This document shows, one piece after another, positions 11,212 through 22,456 of a DNA stretch of 64,000 nt. The position numbers and the translations under genes are program-made. Below the pieces are notes generated by a model, which searched no databases, was not told the origin of the DNA, and saw only the letters and a program-made list of their open reading frames with translations. Numbering within the stretch: the stretch's first letter is position 1; each line of letters starts with the position of its first letter. Origin of the DNA: Pyronema omphalodes (lineage: Eukaryota; Ascomycota; Pezizomycetes; Pezizales; Pyronemataceae); the NCBI GenBank assembly GCA_024516155.1, contig JAJJXM010000005.1, forward strand, positions 682,001 through 746,000. The letters run 5' to 3'.

Positions 11212-12479
11212 ATAACCCTTCGAAAGTCTTCTAAATTCTAGAAAACAGATTCTGTATTAAGTTTCTCTTAAAGACTATAACTGTACATGACATTAACCAA
11301 ATCTTCTAGAGCAATTGTAAGATTTTCCTCCCATCATCGACTGTATTGTGACGTACCCGGGACTCTGGTATACTACTGTGACATAATCAGAAGTTAAACG
11401 TTGGTGTTAAGCCAAATTCAAAGGTTATTCAGGTACTGTGATTATCCTCGATAGGAAGGGGGATATCTGGCCGAAGTGTAATGCTTCATGAACATAATCA
11501 TACAATGACGTACATTGGAAGACCGTCTGAATTAGTAAAAGGTTTCCGAAACGATGATACTGATTCGTTTTACAAATTCTGTTGATAATGATAACCAACT
11601 TCTTTCGTTCCATCATTCCGTTATTCCATTATCCTGTTATCGTTTTTCTTATCTTGTTCGCCATGGCTCATAAGATAATACACTTGTACTGCGGAATCCG
11701 CAGATATTACAAGAAATCGTCAAGCAATGAGTCAATCACTAGAATAAAAGAAACCCGGTTTGAAAACCAAAAATCATGCTTTTTCTCGCGCAGCTGCTTT
11801 GTTTTTCCACTCTTATTTTCAATGCCATCACTCGATAGCCGTAAATTCCAAAGTCAGGAAGAAGGAAGAAGGAAAAAAAATATAGGAAATTACCCCGCGG
11901 CTGACGCATTGACGGTGACGGTTGCTCCCATTAAAATGGAAAGATAAAAAACAAAATACGCATGCCAGAGACCACTTTTGACTCGAATAACTTCAGAAAG
12001 GTGAAAATAAAAACTTGATGTCAAATTTCTTCTACCGATTCCCATTGGTGAATTTGTGCACACGATAAAAGAAAGTTACTTGATTTAATGAGAAAATGAG
12101 AGAAATGTCATCCGATCGGGCAGAGTGATACAGTGGACCTTGTGATTAAGCGCTCCGGTCTCGAGCCTCAATGCACTGAAGAATCTGACATCCTGGCAGC
12201 ACAAAGTACCATCATGGGTGACGCATAATGGCTCTGGGGAAGGGTAGCTTGGTTCTTTCTCTCGATTTTTTGCAGGATTGTTCGGAGAATGCGGAGCGGA
12301 ATGGAAGGGGGGATGAATCAATTGACTTGACGTCACTGGAAGTTCCCAGTCTTTGTATTATTTATCTCGTCAGCTGCGTCCAAACACTGCTTCCTTTTTT
12401 TCCCTCAAAGTTCTGTTGTAGTCGAAGATGCAGCAAAACTGCAGTTATCAGGGATAAGTGTAAAGTAAAACTCAATATG
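11212..12479. other. Intergenic DNA
   Basis: AT-rich, with open frames of up to about 120 codons on either strand (for example 11582-11947) that are low in protein character. No gene or repeat supported. Confidence 0.4.
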
Positions 12480-13137
12480 AATGCAGGAGGGGAGAAAGCC
12501 AGCAGGATGGATAGAAAAGCCACACTTGACTTAATTGGTCTATGGCCTGGATATCAGCAGCATAACAAATCATAGTCAAGCAGTCATTTGAATCTCATGA
12601 TCTTCCAACAATTCATTGGTTACAACTATACATATCATAATACACCAAGCCAAAGGACCCAACATTATCCGCCCATCTTACTGGCTTCTTTTTATCCTAC
12701 AATCATATCGAGTTTTAGTTTTACTTGGCCTTGGCAGCTTCAGCCTTCTACATCTTCGACCTCCTTCACAGAGCTTTTGACATCTAGCAACTCTGTCTTA
12801 ACTCCTGGCTAAGAAAACGTCAAGAACACCTTTCGCCGTTAAATCCACAACTTCAAACCCTCTTGTCAACATAGGGCATATAGTGAAACAAACCAACTAC
12901 AATAATTGAAGAAAAATGTAAAAAAAATAGAGCAAACATAACAGCAAAACCGATATTGCCCAACACTAGCCATTTACTCTCCAAAAACTTCGGGACTCTG
13001 ATGACCAATATCCTTCCGGAATCCGAGGACAATTGAAAGCGTTAACCCGTGAATACCGGGTATACATATATTTACCAAGAGAGTCCAGGGATTGCTGAAA
13101 CATTGCAGATTTGTTTATTGATTCTATTATCTGGTGT

Positions 13138-14198
13138 TTAGTCTTCGGCAAACTTTCTTTTCCTTGCTGTCCTATCAGTATGTTGGCTCTCCGGAGACAT
13201 ACTTGATCTCTGTACATGTGATGTGTCACAATGAGGTTGGCGTTCTCTCTTGATTAGCTGGCCCTTCACGTCCGGTTCATCCTTAATATTTGTCTCTCGC
13301 TTAACGAAACCATCATCGTTAGCATCACCATTCTTGACCTCATTAACGGGATACTTCAGCAGAAAATCCTGGCTATCTTGATCTGGCTCTTCCATACATG
13401 CACCGCATTGAGGACCCTGGATGTGTTCAGGCACCGGAATTCTTCTGGGTGGACTACCAAGCCCATTTTTTCTGAGCTCCGCCCATAACATCTGCCGAAT
13501 ATTGATCGGGAGAGACTTGACGTGCATATATTCGTCGAAGGTCTCATAAAATTGATACCATTCGCCTTCACAGGTTTCACGGTACGTTTCATTAAAACCC
13601 TTCTATGTTTTATTAGTACCATATTGCGCATTAATGAGTAATGGGAACCTACCATCGCATCTTTCGTTCTCACCTGCCCCGAGCCCAGATCGGCGAGCCC
13701 AGCAAACAAAATTAGAGAATCGGCAATGTCAAGCATCTCAGAAACAGTAGGGTGAGGATTGAGGAAGCGCCTTAAGAGGTGACCGGCCTCGGTAGTGATA
13801 TGACTTTCTAGATCAACAGGCCGTTTGGATAGGGTTGATGGTTCTTTCGGTTGTCCTCTAGGATTTCTTGAAGTCACTGGTTGGGATCGATACGGTGTGA
13901 CTGCTGAGAGTATGTGAGTAGGTATTGGACCTGGAAGTGGAGGTAACCGCGGTGGATATACTGCTGCGCCACCCTCAGACGGTGCGGGAATCTGCATTGA
14001 GCCCGTGTATGTGGTACCAGGAACACCTCTATCTGAGGATGAGTTATATCGGGATGCCGAGTGTCGGTTCCCCGGTTCCTGAGTAGCGTCATGGTCGGGC
14101 GAAGGTGAAAACTCATCAATCTGCCGTTGTCTTGATGCAGGCACATGGAGGAAGTCGCCGACTGGGCATGCGGATTTGGAATTGAAAGGCGTAGTCAT
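13138..14198 (-). CDS. Unknown protein, duplicated family, copy A
   Basis: I do not recognise the family. Exons 14198-13653 and 13602-13138 join across a 50-nt intron to 336 residues. Residues 1-120 are Pro/Ser-rich and probably disordered. Residues ~125-255 are the conserved, helix-rich core: SKRPVDLESHITTEAGHLLR, then SEMLDIADSLILFAGLADLG, and across the splice ETCEGEWYQFYETFDEYMHV. The C-terminal third is acidic and lysine-rich and ends in a basic cluster, TARKRKFAED, that could be a nuclear localisation signal. No signal peptide or membrane segment. A paralogue lies 4.8 kb away in the same orientation, and its core is far better conserved than its tails, which argues that the core is or was under selection. 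The ATG chosen is the one shared by both copies (MTTPFNS versus MSSPYFNS). A nuclear or DNA-associated role is only a guess. Confidence 0.72.
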
Positions 14199-14402
14199 TT
14201 CAAAATTGGAGAAGATTGTTAAAGAGACAAAGAGGGCGGAGAGATTTGATGCAACGTCGTTGAGAAGATCGAGCTTTCATGGAGTTTATATGCAGCAGAA
14301 CGCCAGCAACATGAGTCGGTGAATGATCTGTTCAACATCCACCTTTGCTCCACGGGCCCAGCTGTCGGCAGATGTTATCCCGCTGCCTGCCACTTCGCCG
14401 CC

Positions 14403-14546
14403 AAATGTGTCTACCAATACCGGCAACGTCCCGCTGTCGGCAAACCTGCTTCTGTTGTCCGCCCATCCGTCGGCAAATGTATTTACCAGCACCGGCAAAA
14501 TCCACCTATCGCCGAATTTGCTCTCGCTGTCGGCCCGTCTGTCGGC
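14403..14546. repeat. 72-bp direct tandem duplication upstream of copy A gene
   Basis: Two adjacent 72-bp units (14403-14474, 14475-14546), each beginning AAATGT and ending GTCGGC with the internal phrase ACCGGCAA, plus partial traces on both sides. They lie 200-350 bp upstream of the copy A start codon. The corresponding place in copy B (about 19245-19330) has only one unit. Confidence 0.7.
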
Positions 14547-14599
14547 AAACATTTCGCCGATTCGAAAGCCGTTCCCAACGATTTTGAATAGTAATAACG

Positions 14600-15930
14600 C
14601 AATCTACACATTGATGTCTTGTTGAAACCGTCGAGGTGTAGCATTGTTGCTAAGGCGTGGAGGGACCCTCTAGCGGAATAATCTGATGTTACATGGCCCA
14701 TTAGGATTGCTGGATGCTGGGCTGCTTGAGGATCTGCTTCGGCGAACACTGCAAGCACCGGATACTTCGTCCTCCAGTGGTAACAGTATCACTTTTTGCA
14801 ATGGGAACAACTCTGTCATCTAATTTCCAGTTTGCATATATGAAGTTGAATGGCCCATGATCTCTGTATTCAGCGGGCAGCACTGCAGCTGTTCTCCGAG
14901 TAGAAGGAACCACAGTCCTTTTCCATTAGTGTTATACTGGGAACTGATGTCTGAAATCGATCATATGGCTCCTCACTTTCCGCTGCTCGATGTTCGACCT
15001 GTCTTCCTCCACCTTGGTGGCACTCCTCCTTGTTCCACTTGCTCGGTCCCGGGTGGTTGGTGTTGCAGTTGTTGATAATGGATCATAGTGCTCAAGGGAC
15101 TTCCGCAGTACTCGAATCACCGTCCTCAGAATAATCAGGGAAATCATAGGTAATTGTCCAATCGACTTCCATTGTCCTTGTCTATGTTATATGCAGATAC
15201 TGAAATTCTCCCCAAAGCTTTCCAATCTTCAATTTCTCTCTCTTCATAGTCTAAAATCCATTTCTCTCCCGATGATCGCACTCTCGCCTTTACCAATGAC
15301 CACTCAGCGATATGGTTACCTTTTTCGACGACCCAGAGAGTCTCTATTTTAGCAATCAGCTTATCGGGAAAACGTCCCAAATTCTTGGTTCAAACTCCAC
15401 GTCGTTCCACAGGAAGCTCTGTGTCAGCAATATGGTCAACTGGTATCGCGACATGTTACGAACCCAGGCACTCATCCAGTTACCGTTATTCATGTATCAA
15501 TTTACGCTGAAAATTCAAGACCGACCTTTATGTCGCCGATACAATGGTCCCAATTGCCTAAAAGTTGGAACAGATTCAGTCAACGCAATCCTGCACGCAC
15601 CCATACATCAGCTCCTATGAGTTTCCTTATCTCGCTGCAAGCCCCATCATTTAGATATCTACTGCCAGAACTCCTCATATTTTTAGGATACAAGGCCACT
15701 TCTAACACAACCTGAAGAATAATCTACTCATCAAATTTCGAACACACAATCAGATGATACCTAGTGACCCCAGAGCCGTTGAACCCAACTTCAGTCATCA
15801 ATGAGAAATCAATTTCGAACACTTCTGCGATGCCGGGTGACGAAAATTGCAAATTTTCAGTTATCCAGCACGGTGCTACAGTCTCTGCATCTGGATCCTG
15901 AATTACAATTCCATGGGATATCTATATTTC
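14600..15930 (-). pseudogene. Decayed unknown gene upstream of copy A
   Basis: On the minus strand, several stretches read like protein but are broken. From about 15930 one frame runs to a TAG at 15726-15724 and then stays open 47 more codons to a TGA at 15580. A block around 15460-15370 (MSRYQLTILLTQSFLWNDVE, then EPRIWDVFP) continues only after a one-base shift into the frame reading DKLIAKIETLWVVEKGNHIA and onward to about 15200. Further blocks in other frames follow down to about 14600. A one-base loss near 15370 would explain the main break. The same region in copy B is also broken. Some breaks could be introns, so a live multi-exon gene is not excluded. No family recognised. Confidence 0.35.
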
Positions 15931-17149
15931 GGAGAACTTTCTGCTTCGCGCGAATTACAATTTATTTCATTCTCTGCTGGCATCTATGCACAAATTCGGA
16001 ATTTATACCACTGATCCGGCCTCCTCAATTGCCATACATTATTCTTATTCCTATTCTTATGGGGGTATTTTCACGAAAACCATATCGTATCTCTACATCA
16101 TACCATCTACAATTCGAGATAAACTTAAAGCCTAGTTAACTACCCATATAACCCCATCCTGAATCAGCTGGGAGGAACCGGAAGTTTCGACATTAACGTT
16201 ACCAACGAAGCCCTGTATCATATCTTTGATTCCTTCGAACAAAAATAAATATAAATATACAAATAATCAATTATTCCAGCCATCCACAAACTCATACTAC
16301 TCTACAATCCAAAGACCCCCCAAACCTCCAACCGTGAGATACCACAAGAACTCCTCCTCCAATCATCACTCCCCCAATCTCGAAATTAGTCATCATAACA
16401 ATCTTCCATTCTCCAGCACATTTTCTTCCCAACATTTTCTCCACTGCCAGCGCCACTCCTTATTCCCAAAGCTCAAACCCCCATATGGAAATTTCGTGCA
16501 TTATTGAGAATTCTAATTATAGAGAGATTAGAATAGGGTAGTTATATCTACGAAGCCTTGGGAGGTTTCACTTATGAATCTTTTCTATTTCAACAGGAGT
16601 AAAATGTTATGGTTAGTGAAGGCGTTTTCGTGAGTGAATGGGGGAACTAGAGGAAGGTCATGTGATATGATGGAGTGATATGGGGGAGTGATATGGGGGA
16701 GTGAGTACCCGACGACCTAGCCCCCATAGACTGAAGAGCCTGGTATTGAGGCAATGATGAGTGTGACGTATAATGAAGTGTAACATGTGAGGCATCATGG
16801 CTGTATGACAAGGTTAGTTATCATTTGAGTTCGGGAAATGCGAAGCGAAATTGACGGAATGTTTACTGTGTAATCACCTGGCTGAATGTTTTTTCTACTA
16901 CTACTATGTATGCTGATAAATGAGGATATATTCCTGTTGACTATACTATTGTTTTGCGGTAAAGAAGTCAAGACGTATTCAGGAAAGATTCGAAACTCTG
17001 CAAAGCGGACGATGTGGTGAAACTATAGTTTTCACGGATAAGTTCAAGGAAAATTCTTTATGATTGTTGGAGTAGAGAAAATTGGCAATTTGGGTAGATA
17101 CAGTTTATCTGGATTGCTTGCTTTATGGTGGGAAGTTAGATAGTATGTA
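15931..17149. other. Spacer between the two duplication copies
   Basis: AT-rich, no gene supported. Two adjacent GTGATATGGGGGA repeats sit near 16675-16702. Confidence 0.4.
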
Positions 17150-17785
17150 TAGTTGAATGGAGAAGGAAAGAAAAATTCACGGACCCGGTACACTCAACTT
17201 CATTGGTCCAATGGCTGCACATCAACAGCGCAAAAAGTCACAGTCACGCATTTTTTTGCAAAAGTTCATACTAGATAAACTATACACATTATAAAGCTCC
17301 GAACCATGAAGCAACCAAGTCAAGTGGACCGTATCTGTCCATCTTGCTGGCTTCTTCCACTCCCACGATTATACAGATTTTTGCTTGAACTTAGCCTTGA
17401 AGACTGCAGCTTACTGCATCTTCAGCTTTACAGAGATTCGGATCTTTCTCAAGTCTTCCTTGCTCCTTTCGTACAATAAAATACTACAGCACCTTATCCG
17501 TCCAACTCAGCTGGAATGAACCCCCTGTATCGCCATAGAGAATATAATGTAACAAATCGAAGATCAATGAAATCCCGGGAATGCTAACCAATTCAGAATA
17601 AACAGAAAAGCAAAAGAAATATCTTAAACGTTAGTAATAAGCCTTCCAAATACTCCCTAAGTGATAAAAATCTGACATCCTCCCCATAATTCTTGTAATA
17701 CAATCAAAAGGGTCGTAAGGTGCATCCTTTACGTATGTACATCCTCCAAAACAATGTTTCTCTCTAGCAGACGTTCCAAAAAGCA

Positions 17786-19047
17786 CTAGCAATTCTCTGC
17801 CCATAACATATTGATGTCTTCATCGCTCCTATCAATCTCTCTGAATTCTCGGCCTGTGCGCGGTGTGCGACCCTCCCTATCTTTCCTCTTCGTTCCAGTA
17901 CTATATTCAGACTCGTTCTCCATAGGTACATCAAGTTTTTGCACTTGTAAGGTCTCGAAATAACTTTCGCTATTGTCCTCTGGCTCCTTCTTTATATCCG
18001 GATCCTCCTTTATGTAACAGTCATCTTCTGTATCACAGTGTTTGACAATATCAACAGGATGAAGCAATAAATCCTTCTTCGTATGACAATCGTCTTCACT
18101 ATCGCAGTGTTTGGTCACATCATCATGATAATGCAGTAAACCCTTCTTCATGTCACAATCGTCTTCGGTATCACGATTTTTGACCTCATCAACCGGATGA
18201 TCCAGTGAAATATTCTGGTTCTTCTGAGAACGGTTTTCAGTGTATGAGCCACGGTAGGTGGATCTCTCATCTTCCGCCTCCGGGATCCTCCGCAGTGGGC
18301 TGCCCAGGCCATTTCTCTCCATCGCATCCCATAACAATCCACGAACACTGATTGGCAGTGACTTGACATGCATATATTCGTCGAAGGTCTCATAAAATTG
18401 ATACCATTCGCCTTCGCAGGTTTCATGGTACGTTTCAGTAAAACGCTTCTATGTTTTGTTAGTGCCATCTTGTGCATTAATGAGTAATGGGAATTTACCA
18501 TCGCATCTTTCGTTCTCTCCTGTCCCGAGCCCAGATCGGCGAGGCCAGCGAACAAAATGAGAGCATCGGCAATGTCAAGCATCTCAGAAATAGTAGGGGG
18601 AGGATCAAGGAAGCGCCTGAAGAGGTGACCGGCCTCGGTAGTGATATGACTTTCTAGATCAACAGGCCGTTTGGATTGGGTTGATGGTCCTTTCGGTTGT
18701 TCTCTAATATTTCCTGGGGTCACTGGTTGAGATCGATACGGTGTGATTGCTGAGAGCATGTGAGTTGGTTCTGGATCTGAAAGTAGAGGTGACTGCGGGG
18801 GATATCCTGCTAAGTCACCGTCAGACGGTCCGGGTATCTGCGTTGAGTCCTTATATGCGGTACCAGGAACATCTCTAGCTGACGATGAGTTATATTGGGA
18901 TGCCGAGTGTCGGTTCTGCGGTTTCTGAGTAGCGTCATAGTCGGGCGACGGTGAAAAACCATCGATCTGCCGTTTTCTTGATGCATGCATATGGAGGAAG
19001 TCGCCGACTGGGTGTGCGGATTCAGAATTGAAATAAGGGGATGACAT
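17786..19047 (-). CDS. Unknown protein, duplicated family, copy B
   Basis: Paralogue of the gene at 13138-14198; family not recognised. Exons 19047-18499 and 18448-17786 join across a 50-nt intron to 403 residues. The N-terminal half follows copy A closely (SHPVGDFLH-type motif, Pro/Ser-rich linker, SKRPVDLESHITTEAGHLFR, SEMLDIADALILFAGLADLG), as does the post-splice ETCEGEWYQFYETFDEYMHV. The C-terminal part is longer than in A because an acidic unit is present about three times (cores NRDTEDDCDMKK, KHCDSEDDCHTKK, KHCDTEDDCYIKE), where A has one degenerate unit. It ends with a charged segment containing TGTKRKDREGR, a possible nuclear localisation signal, and a unique tail DEDINMLWAENC. Intact frame and intron argue for a functional or recently functional gene. 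Confidence 0.72.
17985..18200 (-). repeat. In-frame acidic repeat array in copy B gene
   Basis: Three successive coding units of about 22-24 codons share the core D-x-E-D-D-C with flanking V-D-x-V-K-H-C and K-K or K-E. They differ by a few substitutions and small in-frame indels. Copy A contains only a single related segment (VNEVKNGDANDD). Each unit has one cysteine inside the acidic core. Confidence 0.7.
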
Positions 19048-19489
19048 TTCAAAATTGGAGAAGATTGTCGAAGAAACAAAGAGGGTGGAGTGTGTAGTTT
19101 TAATCTTAGGACGATCAAGATTTCATGGAGCTGATATACAGCAGGCCACTAGTAGCGTAAAGGTGGTAGAAAATCTGTTCAAGATCCATCTTTGCTCCAC
19201 CTAGTTGTCGGTGAATCTCATCTCGTTACCTGCCACTGTTTTGGATAATGTATCTTCCAAGACCGGTAACATTTACCCGTCGGCGAATCCGCTCCCGTTA
19301 TCGGCCCATCTATTGGTAAATATGTCTCCGATTCCGAAAGCCGCTGGTTGTTTCTAATAGTTTTGAACAGCAGCAGCACAATCAATACACCGATGTCTTG
19401 CCGAGATGGAGAATGCGCAGCATGACTGCCACGGCGTGGCGGAAGCTCGTAGTCAAAAAAAATCTGATGCTGGATAAATTAGGAGTTCC

Positions 19490-20130
19490 GAGTGCTGGGC
19501 TGCTATAGGATCTGCCCCGGCGAACACTGGAAGCACCGGCTGCTTCGTCCTCCGGTGGTGACTATTTCAAGATTTGTGCAATGGGAAAAACTCCGTCATC
19601 TCATGTCCGGCTTGAATATGTGAATTTTATCAACCCATGATCTCTGCATTCAGTTGACGGCACTCTCGCTGTTCTTTAGGTAGAGTCAAGCATACTACCT
19701 TACTATAGGTGCGATACTGGGTCCTGATATATTAAACGAATCACATAATTTCTCTCTTTTTGCAATGTTTTCTTCCAAATTTCCTTCTCCACTTGTGTAG
19801 TACTCCTTCTCGTTTCATTGGCTTGATGTCGAGTGGCTGATGTTGTGGTCATAGGGCAACGTGGATAATTGATCATACTGATGAGAGTCTTCCACATCAC
19901 TCGAATCACCATCCTTTGAATCATCAGGCAAAACATTGACGATTGTCTGATTCTGGTTCCTATTAAGGTCCCTAAAACCCTCTCCAAGGCTCTCTAATCC
20001 GTAATTTCTGTCTCTTCATAGCCCCCCCTCTCCCAAATATTTCTCTTCCCCATAAGCCCGATCTTTCCTTCACTAATAATTACCTCAGAATAATGGCCTC
20101 ATTTTCAACAGACCGGGGGCCTTCGCTCTG
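19490..20130 (-). pseudogene. Decayed unknown gene upstream of copy B
   Basis: Homologous by eye to the broken gene upstream of copy A: the phrase around GATGGTGATTCGAGT (copy B) matches GACGGTGATTCGAGT (copy A), and the Cys/Gly-rich block near 19520 matches 14740. Stops and shifts interrupt every frame. Sequence corresponding to the 5' part in copy A is mostly absent. Confidence 0.35.
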
Positions 20131-20766
20131 GAGATCTCCTTCTTCGTAACTCGTCTCTCCTTGTCTTATGTCGAGGAAAAGCAGAATGTACTATCTTTTG
20201 TAGTGATTGAGTGGATAGAGGCCTCCGATCAGATGATATCGTTGTGATACTTATGAGCAGAGGAGGTGGGATTGGTTTTCTGAGTGCCGGAAATGCGCAG
20301 GATCAGCGGGAGAGATCTGGACAGGACTCCAACAGCACGGGTTTGAGATTCGATTACTGGAATACTGGGAGAAGTGGTAGGACTTGGTAGTCCTAATGCT
20401 TTTGAATTGTTTCTAACCGCGAGATTCTTCAGTAAGAGTTTACTTTTAAGGTGGAGACTTAGCAGCTTGAGCCTTGGATTTCAACTTCACAGCCATTGTT
20501 TTAGCTGCTGACTTATTTCCAGGTTCTTTTTTCGGATAGTCATGGTGATGGTTAATTAGAGCTAGAGTCGTGACAATCTTTTTCGCGTCGCTACATACGG
20601 ACCATCCCGCAACGCTCCTCTCCCAGGCCCCAGGGACTCTTAGCAACTAGCGTACATACATAACCGCGTCCTAACCGGCCCTAGACCCTACCAGCCCTAC
20701 CATATCCGCGCCATCGATGTATGAGCTCTCCCAAGCTCCCAGCGAGCTGGAACCTCATCTCGCACC
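20131..20766. other. Intergenic, end of duplication to SDR gene
   Basis: Promoter side of the dehydrogenase. A short minus-strand frame near 20446-20512 encodes KLKSKAQAAKSPP; a similar phrase (AAGGCTGAAGCTGCCAAG) occurs at the downstream edge of copy A near 12740. It may be a trace of a third, truncated copy of the duplicated unit. Confidence 0.3.
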
Positions 20767-21889
20767 ATGGACGCCGAGCTCTCACCGCCTCCTTCACCAT
20801 CGTCGCTTCCCGCGCCTTCACTCCCAGCTTCTTGTCTACCGCCTTCCCCGACAAATCCTCCACAACGTCAAGTATGGGTTATTTATGGCGCGACTGGTCA
20901 CCTCGGAAGAAGCATTTGTCGCGTTGCGCTAGCTAGAGGCGATTGCGTTACGGCTATCGGAAGAAATATTCCCTCGGAAGAGGCGAGTATGCATGGTTGG
21001 CATAAGAGATGTCAGGGACTTGTCTGTGATGTTAGAGATAGGAAGACGGTACAGAAAGCATGGGATCAAGCGAGGGAGTTTTGGGGAAAGGTTGATATTG
21101 TGGTAAATTGCACAGGTTACGGTATGTTGTGAAGCTTTGGGGTTTCTGAAATGCAAGATGTGTGCGAGGGCTGACGAAATCAGGAATCATAGGCGCCGTA
21201 GAAGACCAAGACGAACACGACATCCGCGCACAATTCGAAACCAACGTAACAGGATTAATCAACATAATCCAAGTAACCGCACCCTACTTCCGATCCCTCC
21301 GCCAGGGAAAATATATCGTCTTCTCCTCTCTACATGGCCTCGTCTCTGTCCCCGGTCTCGGCCCTTACTGCGCCACAAAATGGGCCGTCGAAGGTCTTAC
21401 AGAAAGCTTGATGTATGAGCTTGAACCGTTCAACATCTCTGTTACACTGGTAGAACCAGGACCAAGTAGAAGAGACGAGCCGGATGAGAATATCAATGGG
21501 CCATCACCAATGTGGGGTCACTTTTTGATGAAGCCACCTACAGATGCTTACAGAGCCACGACATCACCGGCGCAACATGCTACGAGAATGGTTGATTGGT
21601 TAAGGTTTCGACAGCCGACAAGTGCGGTGAAAATATCGAGGATGGTCTGGGAGCTGGGGCATTGTAAATATCCCCCGCTTAGGCTGCTACTGGGGAGTCA
21701 TGCGATTGAAAGTATTAGAGATCGCCTGAGGAGTACTATTGAGGAGGTGGGTAAACTCTGGTGTTGGAGAGGATGTGAATATAAACAGTGCAATGTGACT
21801 AATGGATATAGATCGAGGACTGGAAACAGCTTAATAACCCAGACGCTGTTATGGAGGCGCCACCGGAGAATTCAGAGAAGCAGGATTGA
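20767..21889 (+). CDS. Classical short-chain dehydrogenase/reductase (SDR)
   Basis: NAD(P)-dependent oxidoreductase of the SDR family; substrate unknown. Exons 20767-21121, 21184-21746 and 21812-21889 give 331 residues. Residues 1-35 are a Pro/Ser-rich extension, then the Rossmann fold opens with VWVIYGATGHLGRS, the glycine-rich cofactor motif. Next come a CDVRD motif (adenine-ring contact) and NCTGYG, replacing the usual NNAG, whose codon is split by intron 1. The catalytic Ser is in YIVFSSLHG, and the Tyr/Lys pair in YCATKWAVEG, followed by VTLVEPGP. The pattern most resembles the 17-beta-hydroxysteroid-dehydrogenase-like SDRs, but that is inference. The ATG at 20767 has a strong context (GCACCATGG). 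Introns are 62 and 65 nt. No biosynthetic cluster surrounds it, so the substrate cannot be inferred from neighbours. Confidence 0.9.
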
Positions 21890-22240
21890 AAGACGCAGGC
21901 AGCTGTCTTTCTCTTTGGTAAGGGATGGTGGCGGTAAATACCCAATAATTAATATCAATCGAATATCAACCCATTAATTCCATACTCTCTCAACCAACCG
22001 TTTCCATACCCTCTCAACCAACCATCCAAATTTACAACCAGCAACTACACATTTAAAGCCAGACAGTACATATCAACTGTGCTAAGAATAACCAGAAAAT
22101 CTATTTGAATAACCATAGATCAGTTTTCATTCTCCCTCGATTTAAATCCAACCGTCGTACGCGGAACACAATCAATAGTTTTGCTTCTCAAACTTACGGT
22201 TCACCTGTTGTCCACCCCGCTACTTCCAAATTCCAAACCT
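21890..22240. other. SDR 3' flank
   Basis: No gene recognised. AT-rich with short CCATACCCTCTCAACCAACC direct repeats near 21995-22025. Confidence 0.4.
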
Positions 22241-22456
22241 AATAACCCAACAACCCAACAACCCAACAACCCAATAACCCAATAACCCAATAACCCAATA
22301 ACCCAATAACCCAATAACCCAATAACCCAATAACCCAATAACCCAATAACCCAATAACCCAATAACCCAATAACCCAATAACCCAATAACCCAATAACCC
22401 AATAACCCAATGACCCAATAACCCAATAACCCAATAACCCAATAACCCAATAACCC
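22241..22456. repeat. 8-bp satellite (CCCAATAA)n
   Basis: About 27 head-to-tail copies of an 8-bp unit. The first few copies are CCCAACAA and one later copy carries CCCAATGA; the rest are uniform. Because 8 is not a multiple of 3, every minus-strand frame reads the same octapeptide (GYWVIGLL), so long apparent open frames here are artefacts. Confidence 0.95.

Larger units (their letters stand above)
12480..15330 (-). repeat. Segmental duplication, copy A
   Basis: Recognisably similar, in the same order and orientation, to 17150-20130. The alignment includes the flank ahead of the gene's 3' end (phrases such as CATCTTACTGGCTTCTT versus CATCTTGCTGGCTTCTT), the gene itself, its 50-nt intron (44 of 50 bases identical by hand count), its promoter, and a decayed second gene further upstream. 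Similarity is highest over the centre of the gene and low in the flanks, so this is an old duplication. Boundaries are approximate. Confidence 0.75.
17150..20130 (-). repeat. Segmental duplication, copy B
   Basis: Second copy of the unit at 12480-15330, same orientation, about 4.7-4.8 kb downstream. The gene core and its intron are well conserved. The gene tail has expanded, and the upstream decayed gene has lost more sequence than in copy A. Boundaries are approximate. Confidence 0.75.

Noticed and set aside
14286..14625. Open frames across the 72-bp repeats upstream of copy A
   Set aside because: 72 is a multiple of three, so the repeat preserves frame by chance; copy B does not keep the frame open.
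22241..22456. Interstitial telomere repeat
   Set aside because: The unit CCCAATAA differs from the fungal telomere unit CCCTAA in length and sequence.
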